This document shows, piece after piece, positions 7,891 through 16,720 of a DNA stretch of 64,000 nucleotides. The stretch comes from Wocania_A spongiicola (GTDB lineage: Bacteria > Bacteroidota > Bacteroidia > Flavobacteriales > Flavobacteriaceae): positions 776,378 through 840,377 of the forward strand of contig NZ_JAMFLZ010000001.1 in NCBI RefSeq assembly GCF_023502325.1, given 5' to 3'. The notes below the pieces were generated by a model. That model was not told where the DNA came from, did no database searches, and was given only the letters and a program-made list of their open reading frames with translations. The position numbers were made by a program, and so were the translations under genes. Position 1 is the first letter of the stretch. Every line of letters starts with the position of its first letter.

Positions 7891-10077
7891 ATGAAAATCA
7901 TCAATTCCTTTATATTTTTTTTAGTGCTATCTTTTTCTATTTCAACTACTATTCTAGCTCAAAATGCAGAAATAGATAGTCTTAAACTGGTATTGCAAAA
8001 TCATAAAGTAGAAGATACGATTAGAGTAAACCTTCTAAACAATTTGGCATTCAGTTTAAGGAAAATAGATACTACTACTGCCGAGGTATATTTAAAAAAA
8101 TCTGCCAAAATTTTAAGTGTGCTGAATTTCCCTAAGGGGAAAGCTAAAAACATGCTTATAAATGGAATAATTAACGCTTCAAAAACAAAGTATGAAGAAG
8201 GCTTTCCGTTGTATGAAGAATCACTTAAGCTAAATAAATCTATTGGTTTTGATAAAGGAATTTCAGAATGTTATAAAGAAATGGGACATTTCTATTATAA
8301 AAAAGGGGATCAACAACAAGCTATATCGCATTACAAAAAGGCTTTAATGATTAGTGAAAAACTTAATGATAAAGAGGAAGTATTTGGTGTTTTGAATGAT
8401 GTAGGATGGTCTTATATTTTAATAGGGGATTATGATGAAGCTGAGTCAATTTATAAAGAAGCCTTACTTAAAGGAAAAGGAACAAAAAATAAAACATTAC
8501 TTTCTGGTTGCTTTAGTGATTTAGGGATTATTTATTCTTACCAAGGAAATTACACAATAGCCTTGGATTATTATAAAAAATCACTCGAAATAGCCCAAAA
8601 ACATGTAGATAGTGTAGCAATAGGAAATGTTTTTGGTAATATGGGGCCTATTTATACAGAGCTAGAAAATTATGATAAAGCAATAGATTGTTTTAAAGAA
8701 TCTATAAACTATTTAAAAGGCAATTATAAAAATGCTACTGCAAGTAACTATAATAATATAGGTTTAGCTTATACAGCAAAAAAAGAATATAAAAGGGCAC
8801 GTCAATATCTTAATGATGCAAAAAAAGTCTATAGAGAAATGAATGATAAAGGAGGTGAAGCCATTGCACTAATTAATACTGCTGATGTCTATTTAGCATT
8901 AAATGAATATGACACAGCATATCAATATTTTGAATCAGCAAAAAAAATGAGCTTAGAGGTTGATAATCAACGAAACATATGCTATTCTTTTCTGGGTCAA
9001 GCCAAAATCCTTGTAATTAAAAAAAAATATAGTAGCGCATTGTCCCACGTTCTTAAAGGTAAAAAGATTGCAGATAATCTTGAACTTTTAAATTTTCAAA
9101 GAGATGCTAATAAAATACTTTCTGACATATATAATCATATAGGTAATTATAAAAAAGCCCTTCAAAATCATCAACAATATCAAATATTAAACGATAGCTT
9201 ATTTAATAAGAAAAATATTGAAAAAATAACACGATTAGAATCTGAATACAAACACAGGCAAGCATTAGATTCTGCAAGCATAAGAGAATTACAATTAACA
9301 AAAACAATAACAGAAACTAATATAAATTTAGAAAAAACCCAGCGCAATTATTTATGGGCAATTATTGGTGTTCTTTTAATCTCAATGTTATTGGGTGCTG
9401 TTATTTTCTACCAGAAATTAGGCCATGCCAAGGCTAAGACCCAAAATGCAGTTATAGAACAAAAACTATTGCGTTCGCAAATGACACCGCATTTTATCTT
9501 TAATTCATTGTCAGTCTTACAAGGGATGATTTTGAATAAAGAAGAAAAAAAGTCGATTAATTATTTGTCAAAATTCTCAAAATTATTGCGCATTACTTTA
9601 GAAAACTCAAGAGATAAAACGGTTTCTTTGTCACAAGAGTTAACAGCTATTAAAAATTATTTAACACTTCAGAATTTAGAAAGTAGCGCTTATCAGTCTA
9701 CAGTTTTAGTCGAAGATACTATCGATGTGTCTTTATTTGAAATTCCACCAATGCTTATTCAGCCATTTGTAGAAAATGCTATTGAGCATGCATTTGAAGG
9801 TCAAGAAACAAATAGGAAAATAGATGTTAAACTGACATATGCAGACAAAAAATTAATGTGTTTTATAACAGATAACGGAATAGGTTATAAGTCTCAACAA
9901 GCAAATAAAAAAAGTTATAAAAAATCATTATCATCATCAATAACATCAGAGCGTTTAAAAATATTATCTAAAGATTTTAAAATGGAAGGTTCTATTAGTA
10001 TTGAAGATAGGCAAAAATACAATGAGCAAGGTACTATTGTTACTTTAGTAATTCCTCATAAAACACTTGTGGTATGA
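7891..10077 (+). CDS. TPR-containing LytS/YehU-type sensor histidine kinase
   Basis: A 728-residue membrane kinase. Order: signal peptide (1 to about 23), periplasmic region of about 400 residues made of tetratricopeptide repeats (DKGISECYKEMGHFYYKKGD and similar), coiled coil (about 440-485), one membrane helix (about 487-508, WAIIGVLLISMLLGAVIF), then a His_kinase domain with phospho-acceptor His534 in TPHFIFNSL and a HATPase domain (IQPFVENAIEHAF, ITDNGIGY). Such TPR-LytS kinases in Bacteroidota pair with LytTR regulators. The partner gene overlaps by 4 bases (ATGA at 10074), so they are translationally coupled. The signal is unknown; periplasmic TPRs suggest protein contact or envelope sensing. 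Downstream of the adhesin and micro-ORF. Confidence 0.9.
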   Translation: MKIINSFIFFLVLSFSISTTILAQNAEIDSLKLVLQNHKVEDTIRVNLLNNLAFSLRKIDTTTAEVYLKKSAKILSVLNFPKGKAKNMLINGIINASKTKYEEGFPLYEESLKLNKSIGFDKGISECYKEMGHFYYKKGDQQQAISHYKKALMISEKLNDKEEVFGVLNDVGWSYILIGDYDEAESIYKEALLKGKGTKNKTLLSGCFSDLGIIYSYQGNYTIALDYYKKSLEIAQKHVDSVAIGNVFGNMGPIYTELENYDKAIDCFKESINYLKGNYKNATASNYNNIGLAYTAKKEYKRARQYLNDAKKVYREMNDKGGEAIALINTADVYLALNEYDTAYQYFESAKKMSLEVDNQRNICYSFLGQAKILVIKKKYSSALSHVLKGKKIADNLELLNFQRDANKILSDIYNHIGNYKKALQNHQQYQILNDSLFNKKNIEKITRLESEYKHRQALDSASIRELQLTKTITETNINLEKTQRNYLWAIIGVLLISMLLGAVIFYQKLGHAKAKTQNAVIEQKLLRSQMTPHFIFNSLSVLQGMILNKEEKKSINYLSKFSKLLRITLENSRDKTVSLSQELTAIKNYLTLQNLESSAYQSTVLVEDTIDVSLFEIPPMLIQPFVENAIEHAFEGQETNRKIDVKLTYADKKLMCFITDNGIGYKSQQANKKSYKKSLSSSITSERLKILSKDFKMEGSISIEDRQKYNEQGTIVTLVIPHKTLVV

Positions 10078-10814
10078 TGAAAACATTAATAGTAGAAGAT
10101 AAAGCCTATATTAGAAAAGGGTTACTTAATATTTTAAAAACAATAGATGCAGAAGTAGAGGTTGTTGGAGAGTGCATATCAGTAAAAGAAGCTGTTGTTG
10201 TGGCTAGTGCTTGTAAACCAGAGTTAATTTTTTTAGATATTAATCTAACTGATGGTAACGCTTTTGAGTTTTTAGAGCAAACAGAACACTTACAATTTAA
10301 AGTGATTTTTATCACTGCTTATGAAGAATATGCCATAAAAGCCTTAAAGAGTGGAGCGATAGATTATATTTTAAAACCAGTGGACGTAGATGAGCTTAAA
10401 GTTGCTTTAGAAAAGGTGAAACATTTACCTATAGCTGAACAAAAACAACAAATTAGAAAAGTAAAAGAAGTATGGAGTAATGACGATACTAAATTAATTG
10501 TATCTCTACACGATAGCTTTCAGGTTATAGATTTAAATGAATTACTTTATTGCGAATCAGATAAAGGTTACACCACATTTTACTGTAATGATGGGAGGAA
10601 ACATGTTGCATCTAAAACTATAAAAGAGTTTGAAGATCAGCTTATTGCGGTAAACTTTATTCGCCCGCATCAATCCTTTATAGTAAACTTAAAGTTTATA
10701 GATAAGTATGAGAAGTCTGGTACTATTTACCTTAAAAACGGAAAAAAAATACCAGTGTCCTCAAGAAAGAAAGAACATTTTGTAACCTCTTTTTTGAATT
10801 GGTATAAAAGCTAA
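10074..10814 (+). CDS. LytTR-family response regulator
   Basis: A 246-residue cytoplasmic regulator. The receiver domain (1-120) has the acidic pocket E8-D9, phospho-acceptor Asp55 in LIFLDINLTDG, the Thr in FITAYEEYA and Lys in YILKPVD. The LytTR DNA-binding domain occupies about 140-244 (LLYCESDKGYTTFYC, RPHQSFIVNLKFID, IPVSSRKK). The start overlaps the kinase stop by 4 bases, so it is the cognate regulator. LytTR proteins bind pairs of direct 9-bp sites; I did not find an unambiguous pair upstream of 5350 or 7891. Control of the neighbouring adhesin is an inference from position. Confidence 0.92.
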   Translation: MMKTLIVEDKAYIRKGLLNILKTIDAEVEVVGECISVKEAVVVASACKPELIFLDINLTDGNAFEFLEQTEHLQFKVIFITAYEEYAIKALKSGAIDYILKPVDVDELKVALEKVKHLPIAEQKQQIRKVKEVWSNDDTKLIVSLHDSFQVIDLNELLYCESDKGYTTFYCNDGRKHVASKTIKEFEDQLIAVNFIRPHQSFIVNLKFIDKYEKSGTIYLKNGKKIPVSSRKKEHFVTSFLNWYKS

Positions 10815-10830
10815 TTAACAAATATTGTCG

Positions 10831-10864
10831 TTTGTACTATAACGTTCTGTGTTATATAACTTTG
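10831..10864 (+). promoter_or_regulatory. Candidate promoter TTTG-N22-TAACTTTG upstream of the AraC-type gene
   Basis: TAACTTTG (10857-10864) is an exact TAnnTTTG. TTTG at 10831-10834 is a plausible but long-spaced -33. It lies about 185 bp before the ATG at 11049, implying a long leader. The 234 bp gap (10815-11048) shows no credible ORF. Confidence 0.4.
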
Positions 10865-11048
10865 CTTTGGTAAAAAGTGAAAGTTTAATACATGTTTTTC
10901 TTTATTTTTTTCTTGACAAATGTTTCTCTACGATGTTAATGAAACACTCTTTTCACGAAATGACGAGTAGGAGTGCAGTGGAATGTGTGTGAAATGGAAA
11001 TACAATTTTATTTATATTATGTGCGTTGTTTTATAAAACTAGCCAAAA

Positions 11049-12074
11049 ATGTTGAAAACCATTCAAATCATTGCTCTTATTCAAGGGCTGTTTCTGCTAT
11101 TTATTTTATTTAAGAAGCGTAAAATTTATAAGAAGCCAACTTTTTGGTTATTAGTAGGGAGTATTGTTTCTATATTGTTATTTATAATTGGAGATGATGA
11201 TAATAATCTTTTAGCAGAAAGTAGAGGTTGGTTTCTTTTTGATAGCTCATTATTCATAACATTTTTATTCCTGTTTTTTAAGTATTTCAAGTCAGACAAA
11301 GAAAAATTCAACAAAAAAGACTTTTTCTTTTTTTTACCTAATATTATATATTTCATTATTGAAATCATTGAACTTTTTCAGATTGAAGAAATTTTATTAA
11401 TCGAGCTGTTCGAAAAACTTATAGAAGTTACTTTTTTAGCTTACTTAATTTATATAATAATTGATCTTTTTAAAAATAAATCAAAATATTGGATTCTATA
11501 TTTAACCGTACCTATTACATTGCTGATGGGGGTGAACTATGTAAATGATTGTGCTGAATTGATTGGTTTTAATGAAGTTCTCACTTCTAATGATACAGAA
11601 TACCAAAGTTATTTTCTAATTATAATAGCATTTTTATTCTATGGCATCACATATTATTTAATAGTCAACCCTAAAGCGTTAATGCCAATATCTAAGCTGA
11701 ATAAATACAAGGGCTCTAATTTAAATAAGCAACAAATTGAAAGCTATAAAATTACCATATTAGATGCAATGAAAACAAAAGAATTGTATATAGATCCAAA
11801 ACTATCCATTCATAAATTATCTCAAGAAATCAACATTCCACGACAGTATATTTCGGAAGTTTTAAATATCCATTTAGGTAAAAGTTTTCAAGATTTTGTT
11901 AACGAATATAGAGTTGAAGCTTTCGTTACAAGCCTCAAAAAAGACCAAAATGAGCAGTTTACACTTTTTGGCTTAGCTAATGAAGTTGGCTTTAATTCTA
12001 AATCAAATTTTAATGCTATCTTCAAGAAACACAAAGGGTTAACGCCATCACAGTTTAAAAAAACATTAATTTAA
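11049..12074 (+). CDS. Membrane-bound AraC-family transcriptional regulator
   Basis: 341 residues. The N-terminal 205 residues form six or seven hydrophobic helices (IIALIQGLFLLFILFKK, FWLLVGSIVSILLFII, YFLIIIAFLFYGITYYLI). The last ~100 residues form a double helix-turn-helix AraC domain (LYIDPKLSIHKLSQEINIPRQYISEVLN, then FGLANEVGFNSKSNFNAIFKKHKGLTPSQFKK). This 7TM-like plus AraC architecture is frequent in Flavobacteriia, where the membrane part is presumed to sense an envelope or small-molecule signal. Targets cannot be read from sequence; the lipid-phosphatase genes downstream (12174 on) on the same strand are candidates. About 100 bp separates it from them. Confidence 0.87.
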   Translation: MLKTIQIIALIQGLFLLFILFKKRKIYKKPTFWLLVGSIVSILLFIIGDDDNNLLAESRGWFLFDSSLFITFLFLFFKYFKSDKEKFNKKDFFFFLPNIIYFIIEIIELFQIEEILLIELFEKLIEVTFLAYLIYIIIDLFKNKSKYWILYLTVPITLLMGVNYVNDCAELIGFNEVLTSNDTEYQSYFLIIIAFLFYGITYYLIVNPKALMPISKLNKYKGSNLNKQQIESYKITILDAMKTKELYIDPKLSIHKLSQEINIPRQYISEVLNIHLGKSFQDFVNEYRVEAFVTSLKKDQNEQFTLFGLANEVGFNSKSNFNAIFKKHKGLTPSQFKKTLI

Positions 12075-12173
12075 TTTATACTATTATGTCCTAAATACTT
12101 ATTCTGGACTAACAGTATGTAAATTAAGTGTTTAAAGAGGCGTTTATTTGGGAAATATCAGTATTCCCAACTT

Positions 12174-12740
12174 ATGTACATTTCATTTTTCAAAACTGTC
12201 TTTTTTGTTTTATTCTTATCTATAGTTTCTCAATTCGAAGCACAAGATACTAGCAATTCAACTAAATCGCATATAACAGAAAAAATTGGTGATGTAGTAT
12301 TGATAGCACTTCCTGTAGCTACAATTGGTTCTACGTATATTTTAGGAGATAAAGAAGGCCCCTGGCAATTTACTAAAGGATTACTTTTAACAGAAGCAGT
12401 TACCTATAGTTTAAAATGGAGTATTAACAAACCACGACCAGACTTAAGTAACAATAATTCATTCCCTTCTGGTCATACATCAACTACTTTTCATAGCGCT
12501 GGTTTTATACACAGACGTTATGGCTTTAAATATAGTATTCCTGCTTATCTCTTGGCTGGTTTTACTGCTGCAAGTAGAGTAGATGCAAAGAAACATGATG
12601 TTTTGGATATTCTGGCTGGAGCTGCTATTGGTTTAGGGAGTAACTTAATTTTTATTACAGAATATCAAAGAGCACATTTTCAACTCTCTTTCAGTGGCAC
12701 GAGGGACATCTTTTTAATTGGTTTTACCTATAAATTCTAA
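12174..12740 (+). CDS. PAP2-superfamily lipid phosphatase (first of tandem pair)
   Basis: A 188-residue envelope protein with signal peptide (1 to about 24). The three PAP2 motifs are complete: K81-x6-R88-P89, PSGH 98-101, and S134-R135-x5-H141-x3-D145. These supply the catalytic His pair that removes phosphate from lipid substrates such as undecaprenyl diphosphate, phosphatidate or lipid A. The substrate is not identifiable. The next gene, 6 bases downstream, is a clear paralogue (GSTYILGDKEGPWQF versus GTLIKGDKKGSWQF), so this is a tandem duplication. An ICMT-like methyltransferase follows, suggesting an operon for envelope lipid modification. Confidence 0.87.
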   Translation: MYISFFKTVFFVLFLSIVSQFEAQDTSNSTKSHITEKIGDVVLIALPVATIGSTYILGDKEGPWQFTKGLLLTEAVTYSLKWSINKPRPDLSNNNSFPSGHTSTTFHSAGFIHRRYGFKYSIPAYLLAGFTAASRVDAKKHDVLDILAGAAIGLGSNLIFITEYQRAHFQLSFSGTRDIFLIGFTYKF

Positions 12741-12746
12741 TACACA

Positions 12747-13325
12747 ATGCAAAATATCAAATTGTATTTATTTATTTTTTTACTTCTGTTTTCTTTCAAA
12801 GCTATAAGAGCTCAGGATGATAGTCCCAGTGAATTAAGATTTGAAAAAGATATACAAGACGCAGGAGATGTTATTCAATTGGCATTGCCTGCAACTGCAT
12901 TTTTAGGAACACTCATTAAAGGCGATAAAAAAGGGAGTTGGCAATTTGTAAAAGCATTTAGTACAAACTTAGCAGTTACATATGCTTTAAAATACGCAAT
13001 TAACAAACCAAGACCTGATGGTGCTACCGATGGTCATGCCTTTCCGTCTGGTCATACATCTGTGGCTTTTCAAAGTGCTGCTTTTATTCAAAGGAGATAT
13101 GGTTGGGAGTATGGCATTCCTGCTTATGCTTTAGCAGGTTTTGTGGCTTACAGTAGAACAGAAGGTTTTAACGATAGACATGACGCATGGGATGTACTTG
13201 GTGGTATTGTAGTCGGTATTGGCAGTACTTATTTATTTACATCAGAATATCAAAAAGAGCGTTTTCAATTATCGTTTTCAAGCGAAAATAACTCATATCA
13301 AGTGGGATTAACATTTAAATTTTAA
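12747..13325 (+). CDS. PAP2-superfamily lipid phosphatase (second of tandem pair)
   Basis: 192 residues, signal peptide to about residue 22. PAP2 motifs: K82-x6-R89-P90, PSGH 100-103, and S136-R137 followed by H145 and D149. The SR-to-H spacing is seven residues here (TEGFNDR) against five in the upstream paralogue, a small insertion in motif 3 that may shift substrate choice. Both proteins end in a short beta-like tail (LSFSS...YQVGLTFKF), unusual for a plain PAP2 and suggestive of an outer-membrane strand. Only 2 bases separate it from the methyltransferase gene downstream. Confidence 0.87.
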   Translation: MQNIKLYLFIFLLLFSFKAIRAQDDSPSELRFEKDIQDAGDVIQLALPATAFLGTLIKGDKKGSWQFVKAFSTNLAVTYALKYAINKPRPDGATDGHAFPSGHTSVAFQSAAFIQRRYGWEYGIPAYALAGFVAYSRTEGFNDRHDAWDVLGGIVVGIGSTYLFTSEYQKERFQLSFSSENNSYQVGLTFKF

Positions 13326-13327
13326 TA

Positions 13328-14071
13328 ATGGCATTACAAGAAGAACTTAAAAAACAAGGCGATTTTTTATTCAAAAATAGAAGCTATTTACCGTTAATTA
13401 TTTTATTAATTGGATTAGGAGTTTACATTAATACAGAATATTTAGGAATTGAAGAAGCAACTGAAACTTGGTTTACCAAATCTTATAAGTTTATATGTTT
13501 AGGGATTTGTCTTTTCGGATTGTTAATTAGAATAATTACAGTGGGACATTCTCCCAAAAACACCTCAGGTAGAAACACAAAAGAAGGACAAATAGCTGAT
13601 GTTCTAAATACAACTGGACTATATTCATTGGTAAGACATCCTTTGTATGTTGGTAATTTCTTTATTTGGTTAGGTGTTGCTATGCTTACCGAGAATTCTT
13701 GGTTTATTATTGCATTTATATTATTCTATGCGTTTTACTATGAACGGATTATGTACGCGGAAGAAAGTTTTTTGAGAAATAAATTTGGTAAGCATTATTT
13801 AGATTGGGCAAACAATGTTCCTGCTTTTATTCCCACATTTAAGAACTATAAGAGGCACAGACACTCATTTAGAATAAAGAAGGTTCTAAAAAAGGAAAAG
13901 AATGGGTTAACCGCAATTTTTCTATTATTTTGGTTCTTTGAATTTATAGGCGAAACAGTTGAAAACAGAAAAATCGTTATGGAATACGACTTTTGGTTTT
14001 ATTCTGCTTTAGTTTCATTAATGATTTACTTTATTCTTAAAACAATGAAAAAAAGAAAACTATTAAATTAA
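13328..14071 (+). CDS. ICMT/PEMT-like integral membrane methyltransferase
   Basis: 247 residues with about five membrane segments. The isoprenylcysteine carboxyl methyltransferase / phospholipid methyltransferase signature is clear: LYSLVRHPLYVGNFFIWLG (98-116), with the SAM-binding RHPxYVGN core, then EESFLRNKFGKHYLDWANNVPAFIP. Such bacterial proteins methylate lipid or small-molecule acceptors in the membrane; the acceptor is unknown. It starts 2 bases after the second PAP2 gene, so the three genes almost certainly form one operon. The last ~60 residues carry two more hydrophobic stretches beyond the usual core. Convergent with the acyl-CoA dehydrogenase gene. Confidence 0.83.
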   Translation: MALQEELKKQGDFLFKNRSYLPLIILLIGLGVYINTEYLGIEEATETWFTKSYKFICLGICLFGLLIRIITVGHSPKNTSGRNTKEGQIADVLNTTGLYSLVRHPLYVGNFFIWLGVAMLTENSWFIIAFILFYAFYYERIMYAEESFLRNKFGKHYLDWANNVPAFIPTFKNYKRHRHSFRIKKVLKKEKNGLTAIFLLFWFFEFIGETVENRKIVMEYDFWFYSALVSLMIYFILKTMKKRKLLN

Positions 14072-14170
14072 AGTAGAAATCTTGTGACTTGACCATATGA
14101 AATAAGTGCTAAAACAGTAGGAGAGTGAAAAATCACTAAAATACTTAAAGCAAATAATATAAGGCAAAAT

Positions 14171-15313
14171 CTACCCCCTAATTAAACTCCTAGAAATCAC
14201 AATTTTCTGGATTTCTGAAGTGCCTTCATAAATCTGCGTAATTTTAGCATCACGCATTAAACGCTCCACATGGTACTCTTTTACAAAGCCGTTACCACCA
14301 TGAATTTGCACCGCTTCAACGGTGTGTTCCATAGCCACTTTTGAAGCGTATAATTTTGCCATCGCACTAGACATATCGTAATTGTTTCCTTGGTCTTTAT
14401 CCCAAGCTGCTTTCATAACTAAATGTCTGGCAGCAGCAATTTCGGTATGCATATCGGCAAGTTTAAAAGCAATGGCTTGATGGTTACAAATTTCGGTGCC
14501 AAAGGCTTTACGCTCTTTAGAATATTTTAAAGCCAACTCATAAGCACCTTGAGCAATACCAAGTGCTTGAGAAGCAATACCTATACGTCCACCAGATAAG
14601 GTTTTCATAGCAAAACGAAAACCAAAACCATCATCTCCAATTCTATTTTCTTTAGGCACTTTTACATCATTAAATTGCAGCGTATGTGTGTCGCTTCCGC
14701 GAATGCCTAATTTATCTTCTTTTGGCCCTACATGAAACCCTTCCATGCCTTTTTCAACAATAAAAGCATTAATACCATGAGATCCTTTATCACGATCGGT
14801 TTGCGCAATAACCAAATACACATCGGCACGTCCGCCACTTGTAATCCAGTTTTTTGTGCCATTAATAATATAATGGTCGCCTTTATCTATAGCTGTTGTT
14901 TTTTGCGACGTAGCGTCACTACCAGCTTCGGGTTCGCTTAAACAAAACGCACCAATATTTTCTCCTGTAGCTAGTTTGGTTAAATATTTTTCTTTTTGAG
15001 CTTCAGTTCCATAAGCTTCAAGACCATAACAAACCAACGAATTATTAACCGATACAATTACAGAAGCAGAGGCATCAATTTTTGATAGTTCTTCCATAAT
15101 AAGAACATAAGATATGGCGTCCATACCGCTTCCGCCGTATTTAGGATCGACCATGATTCCCATAAAACCTAAATCGCTCATTTTTTGAACTAATTCTGCA
15201 GGAAATTCTTGTTTATTATCGCGTTCAATAACTCCTGGAAGCAATTCGGTTTGTGCAAATTCGCGAGCAGCATCGCGTATCATTAAATGTTCTTCAGAAA
15301 GGTTAAAATCCAT
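14171..15313 (-). CDS. Short-chain-type acyl-CoA dehydrogenase
   Basis: 380 residues, the usual length. Family motifs: FCLSEPEAGSDATS and NGTKNWITSGG (FAD/substrate-binding sheet), SGGRIGIASQALGIAQGAYELALKYS, the QIHGGNGFVKEY signature, and the catalytic base Glu363 in IYEGTSEIQ. It oxidises acyl-CoA to 2-enoyl-CoA in the cytoplasm, passing electrons to ETF, as in fatty-acid or branched-chain amino-acid degradation. Chain-length choice is unresolved; overall similarity is to butyryl-CoA dehydrogenases. Transcribed alone on the reverse strand from a -7 box at 15360-15353. Converges on the methyltransferase gene across a 99 bp gap. Confidence 0.93.
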   Translation of the reverse strand: MDFNLSEEHLMIRDAAREFAQTELLPGVIERDNKQEFPAELVQKMSDLGFMGIMVDPKYGGSGMDAISYVLIMEELSKIDASASVIVSVNNSLVCYGLEAYGTEAQKEKYLTKLATGENIGAFCLSEPEAGSDATSQKTTAIDKGDHYIINGTKNWITSGGRADVYLVIAQTDRDKGSHGINAFIVEKGMEGFHVGPKEDKLGIRGSDTHTLQFNDVKVPKENRIGDDGFGFRFAMKTLSGGRIGIASQALGIAQGAYELALKYSKERKAFGTEICNHQAIAFKLADMHTEIAAARHLVMKAAWDKDQGNNYDMSSAMAKLYASKVAMEHTVEAVQIHGGNGFVKEYHVERLMRDAKITQIYEGTSEIQKIVISRSLIRG

Positions 15314-15352
15314 AATTCGTAATTAAAATCTTGTTTTGGTAAAAAATGTTTA

Positions 15353-15360
15353 CAAATATA
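15353..15360 (-). promoter_or_regulatory. -7 box TATATTTG for the acyl-CoA dehydrogenase gene
   Basis: The reverse strand reads TATATTTG, an exact TAnnTTTG, 39 bp upstream of the ATG at 15313. No TTG was found at the -33 position. Confidence 0.5.
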
Positions 15361-15495
15361 GCTTTTAATTGTGAATTCTTAAAAATTATAGCTTAGTTTT
15401 CGCTTGTAAATTCTTTCATCATTTTATTTAAGATGATTACTTTTACCTAAGTAACAGTCAAACTTCAATTAGTTATTGTTTAACAGCTACTTAAT

Positions 15496-16560
15496 ATGAT
15501 GAAATCGAAATATAATGTTATCGGAGTGATGTCTGGAACATCGTTAGATGGTATAGATTTGGTATATGTTACGTTTGAATTTGAGCAAACATGGCAGTTT
15601 AAAATAATTCATACAGAAACAGTTGCTTACAATAATTATTGGCATGAAATCCTTAAAAATTTAGTCTCATATTCTTTAAAGGAATTGCAACAAATTGATG
15701 AAGATTATACAGTTTACTTGTCCAATATTATCAACAGCTTTATTGAAAAGAATAATATAAACGATGTAGATGCGATATGCTCTCATGGTCATACCGCTTT
15801 ACATCAACCAGAAAACAAACTAACCTATCAAATTGGTAATTTGCCAAATATGGCGAGATTGGTAAACAACAAAGTAGTTTGCGATTTTAGAGTGCAGGAT
15901 GTTGAATTTGGTGGCCAAGGTGCGCCTTTAGTTCCAATTGGTGACCAGTTATTGTTTTCAGAATACAACTACTGTATTAATTTAGGAGGCTTTGCTAATA
16001 TATCTTTTGATCATAAAAGCAAAAGAATAGCCTACGATATTTGTCCTGTAAACATTGTGCTAAATTATTATGTAAAGCAACTTGGTTTTAACTTTGATGA
16101 TGAAGGTAAAATAGCGTCAACAGGAACTGTAAATAATGAACTATTAGAACAACTAAATGCTCTTGATTTTTACAAAGAGAGCCCACCAAAATCTTTAGGC
16201 TTAGAATGGGTTAATACTAATATATTCCCCTTAATAGATTCGTTTGAATTAGACATGAAAAATGTTTTAAGAACTTTTGTTGAACATGTTGCTATTCAAA
16301 TTTTAAAAGTAACAAACGGTGATGCTAATGCTAGCTTGCTTATAACGGGTGGTGGCGCGTATAACACCTTTCTTATTGAAAGTATAAAATCACGCTCTAG
16401 TAATCAAATAGTAACCCCATCAAACGACATTATTGAATTTAAAGAAGCCATTATTTTTGGTTTTTTAGGCGTGCTAAAATTAAGAAACGAGACCAATTGT
16501 TTACAAAGTGTAACAGGCGCGAATAAAGACCATAGTTCTGGTAAAATATATCTTCCCTAA
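15496..16560 (+). CDS. anmK: Anhydro-N-acetylmuramic acid kinase
   Basis: 354 residues, normal for AnmK. It phosphorylates and opens 1,6-anhydro-MurNAc from recycled peptidoglycan to give MurNAc-6-P. The phosphate-binding loop GVMSGTSLDGID is at 10-21. Other signatures are CSHGHTALHQP, VCDFRVQDVEFGGQGAPLVPIGD (catalytic Asp region) and ITGGGAYN near the C-terminus. Two adjacent ATGs open the frame; the first is used. It diverges from the acyl-CoA dehydrogenase gene. No other recycling gene is adjacent, so the context adds little. Confidence 0.94.
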   Translation: MMKSKYNVIGVMSGTSLDGIDLVYVTFEFEQTWQFKIIHTETVAYNNYWHEILKNLVSYSLKELQQIDEDYTVYLSNIINSFIEKNNINDVDAICSHGHTALHQPENKLTYQIGNLPNMARLVNNKVVCDFRVQDVEFGGQGAPLVPIGDQLLFSEYNYCINLGGFANISFDHKSKRIAYDICPVNIVLNYYVKQLGFNFDDEGKIASTGTVNNELLEQLNALDFYKESPPKSLGLEWVNTNIFPLIDSFELDMKNVLRTFVEHVAIQILKVTNGDANASLLITGGGAYNTFLIESIKSRSSNQIVTPSNDIIEFKEAIIFGFLGVLKLRNETNCLQSVTGANKDHSSGKIYLP

Positions 16561-16599
16561 AATTTATTAAAATTTAATATTAAAGGACTTTTAGTTTTT

Positions 16600-16655
16600 T
16601 ATATTTGTTAAATTAATAATTTTAACACCTTTCATATGAATCAGCTTTAGCTTTG
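16600..16655 (+). promoter_or_regulatory. Two -7 boxes upstream of the amino-acid dehydrogenase gene
   Basis: TATATTTG at 16600-16607 and TAGCTTTG at 16648-16655 both match TAnnTTTG exactly, 114 and 66 bp before the ATG at 16721. Tandem promoters are possible. Neither has a clear TTG -33 element. Confidence 0.45.
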
Positions 16656-16720
16656 CTTAAGAAGAAATACTAAAAACACTAAAAAGATTAAGCAAAAAAT
16701 TAAATGATTATTATTAAGAA

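Noticed and set aside
14171..14180. CTACCCCC near 14171 as a further copy of the operator
   Set aside because: No GGGTAG arm follows, and it lies at the 3' end of the acyl-CoA dehydrogenase gene.
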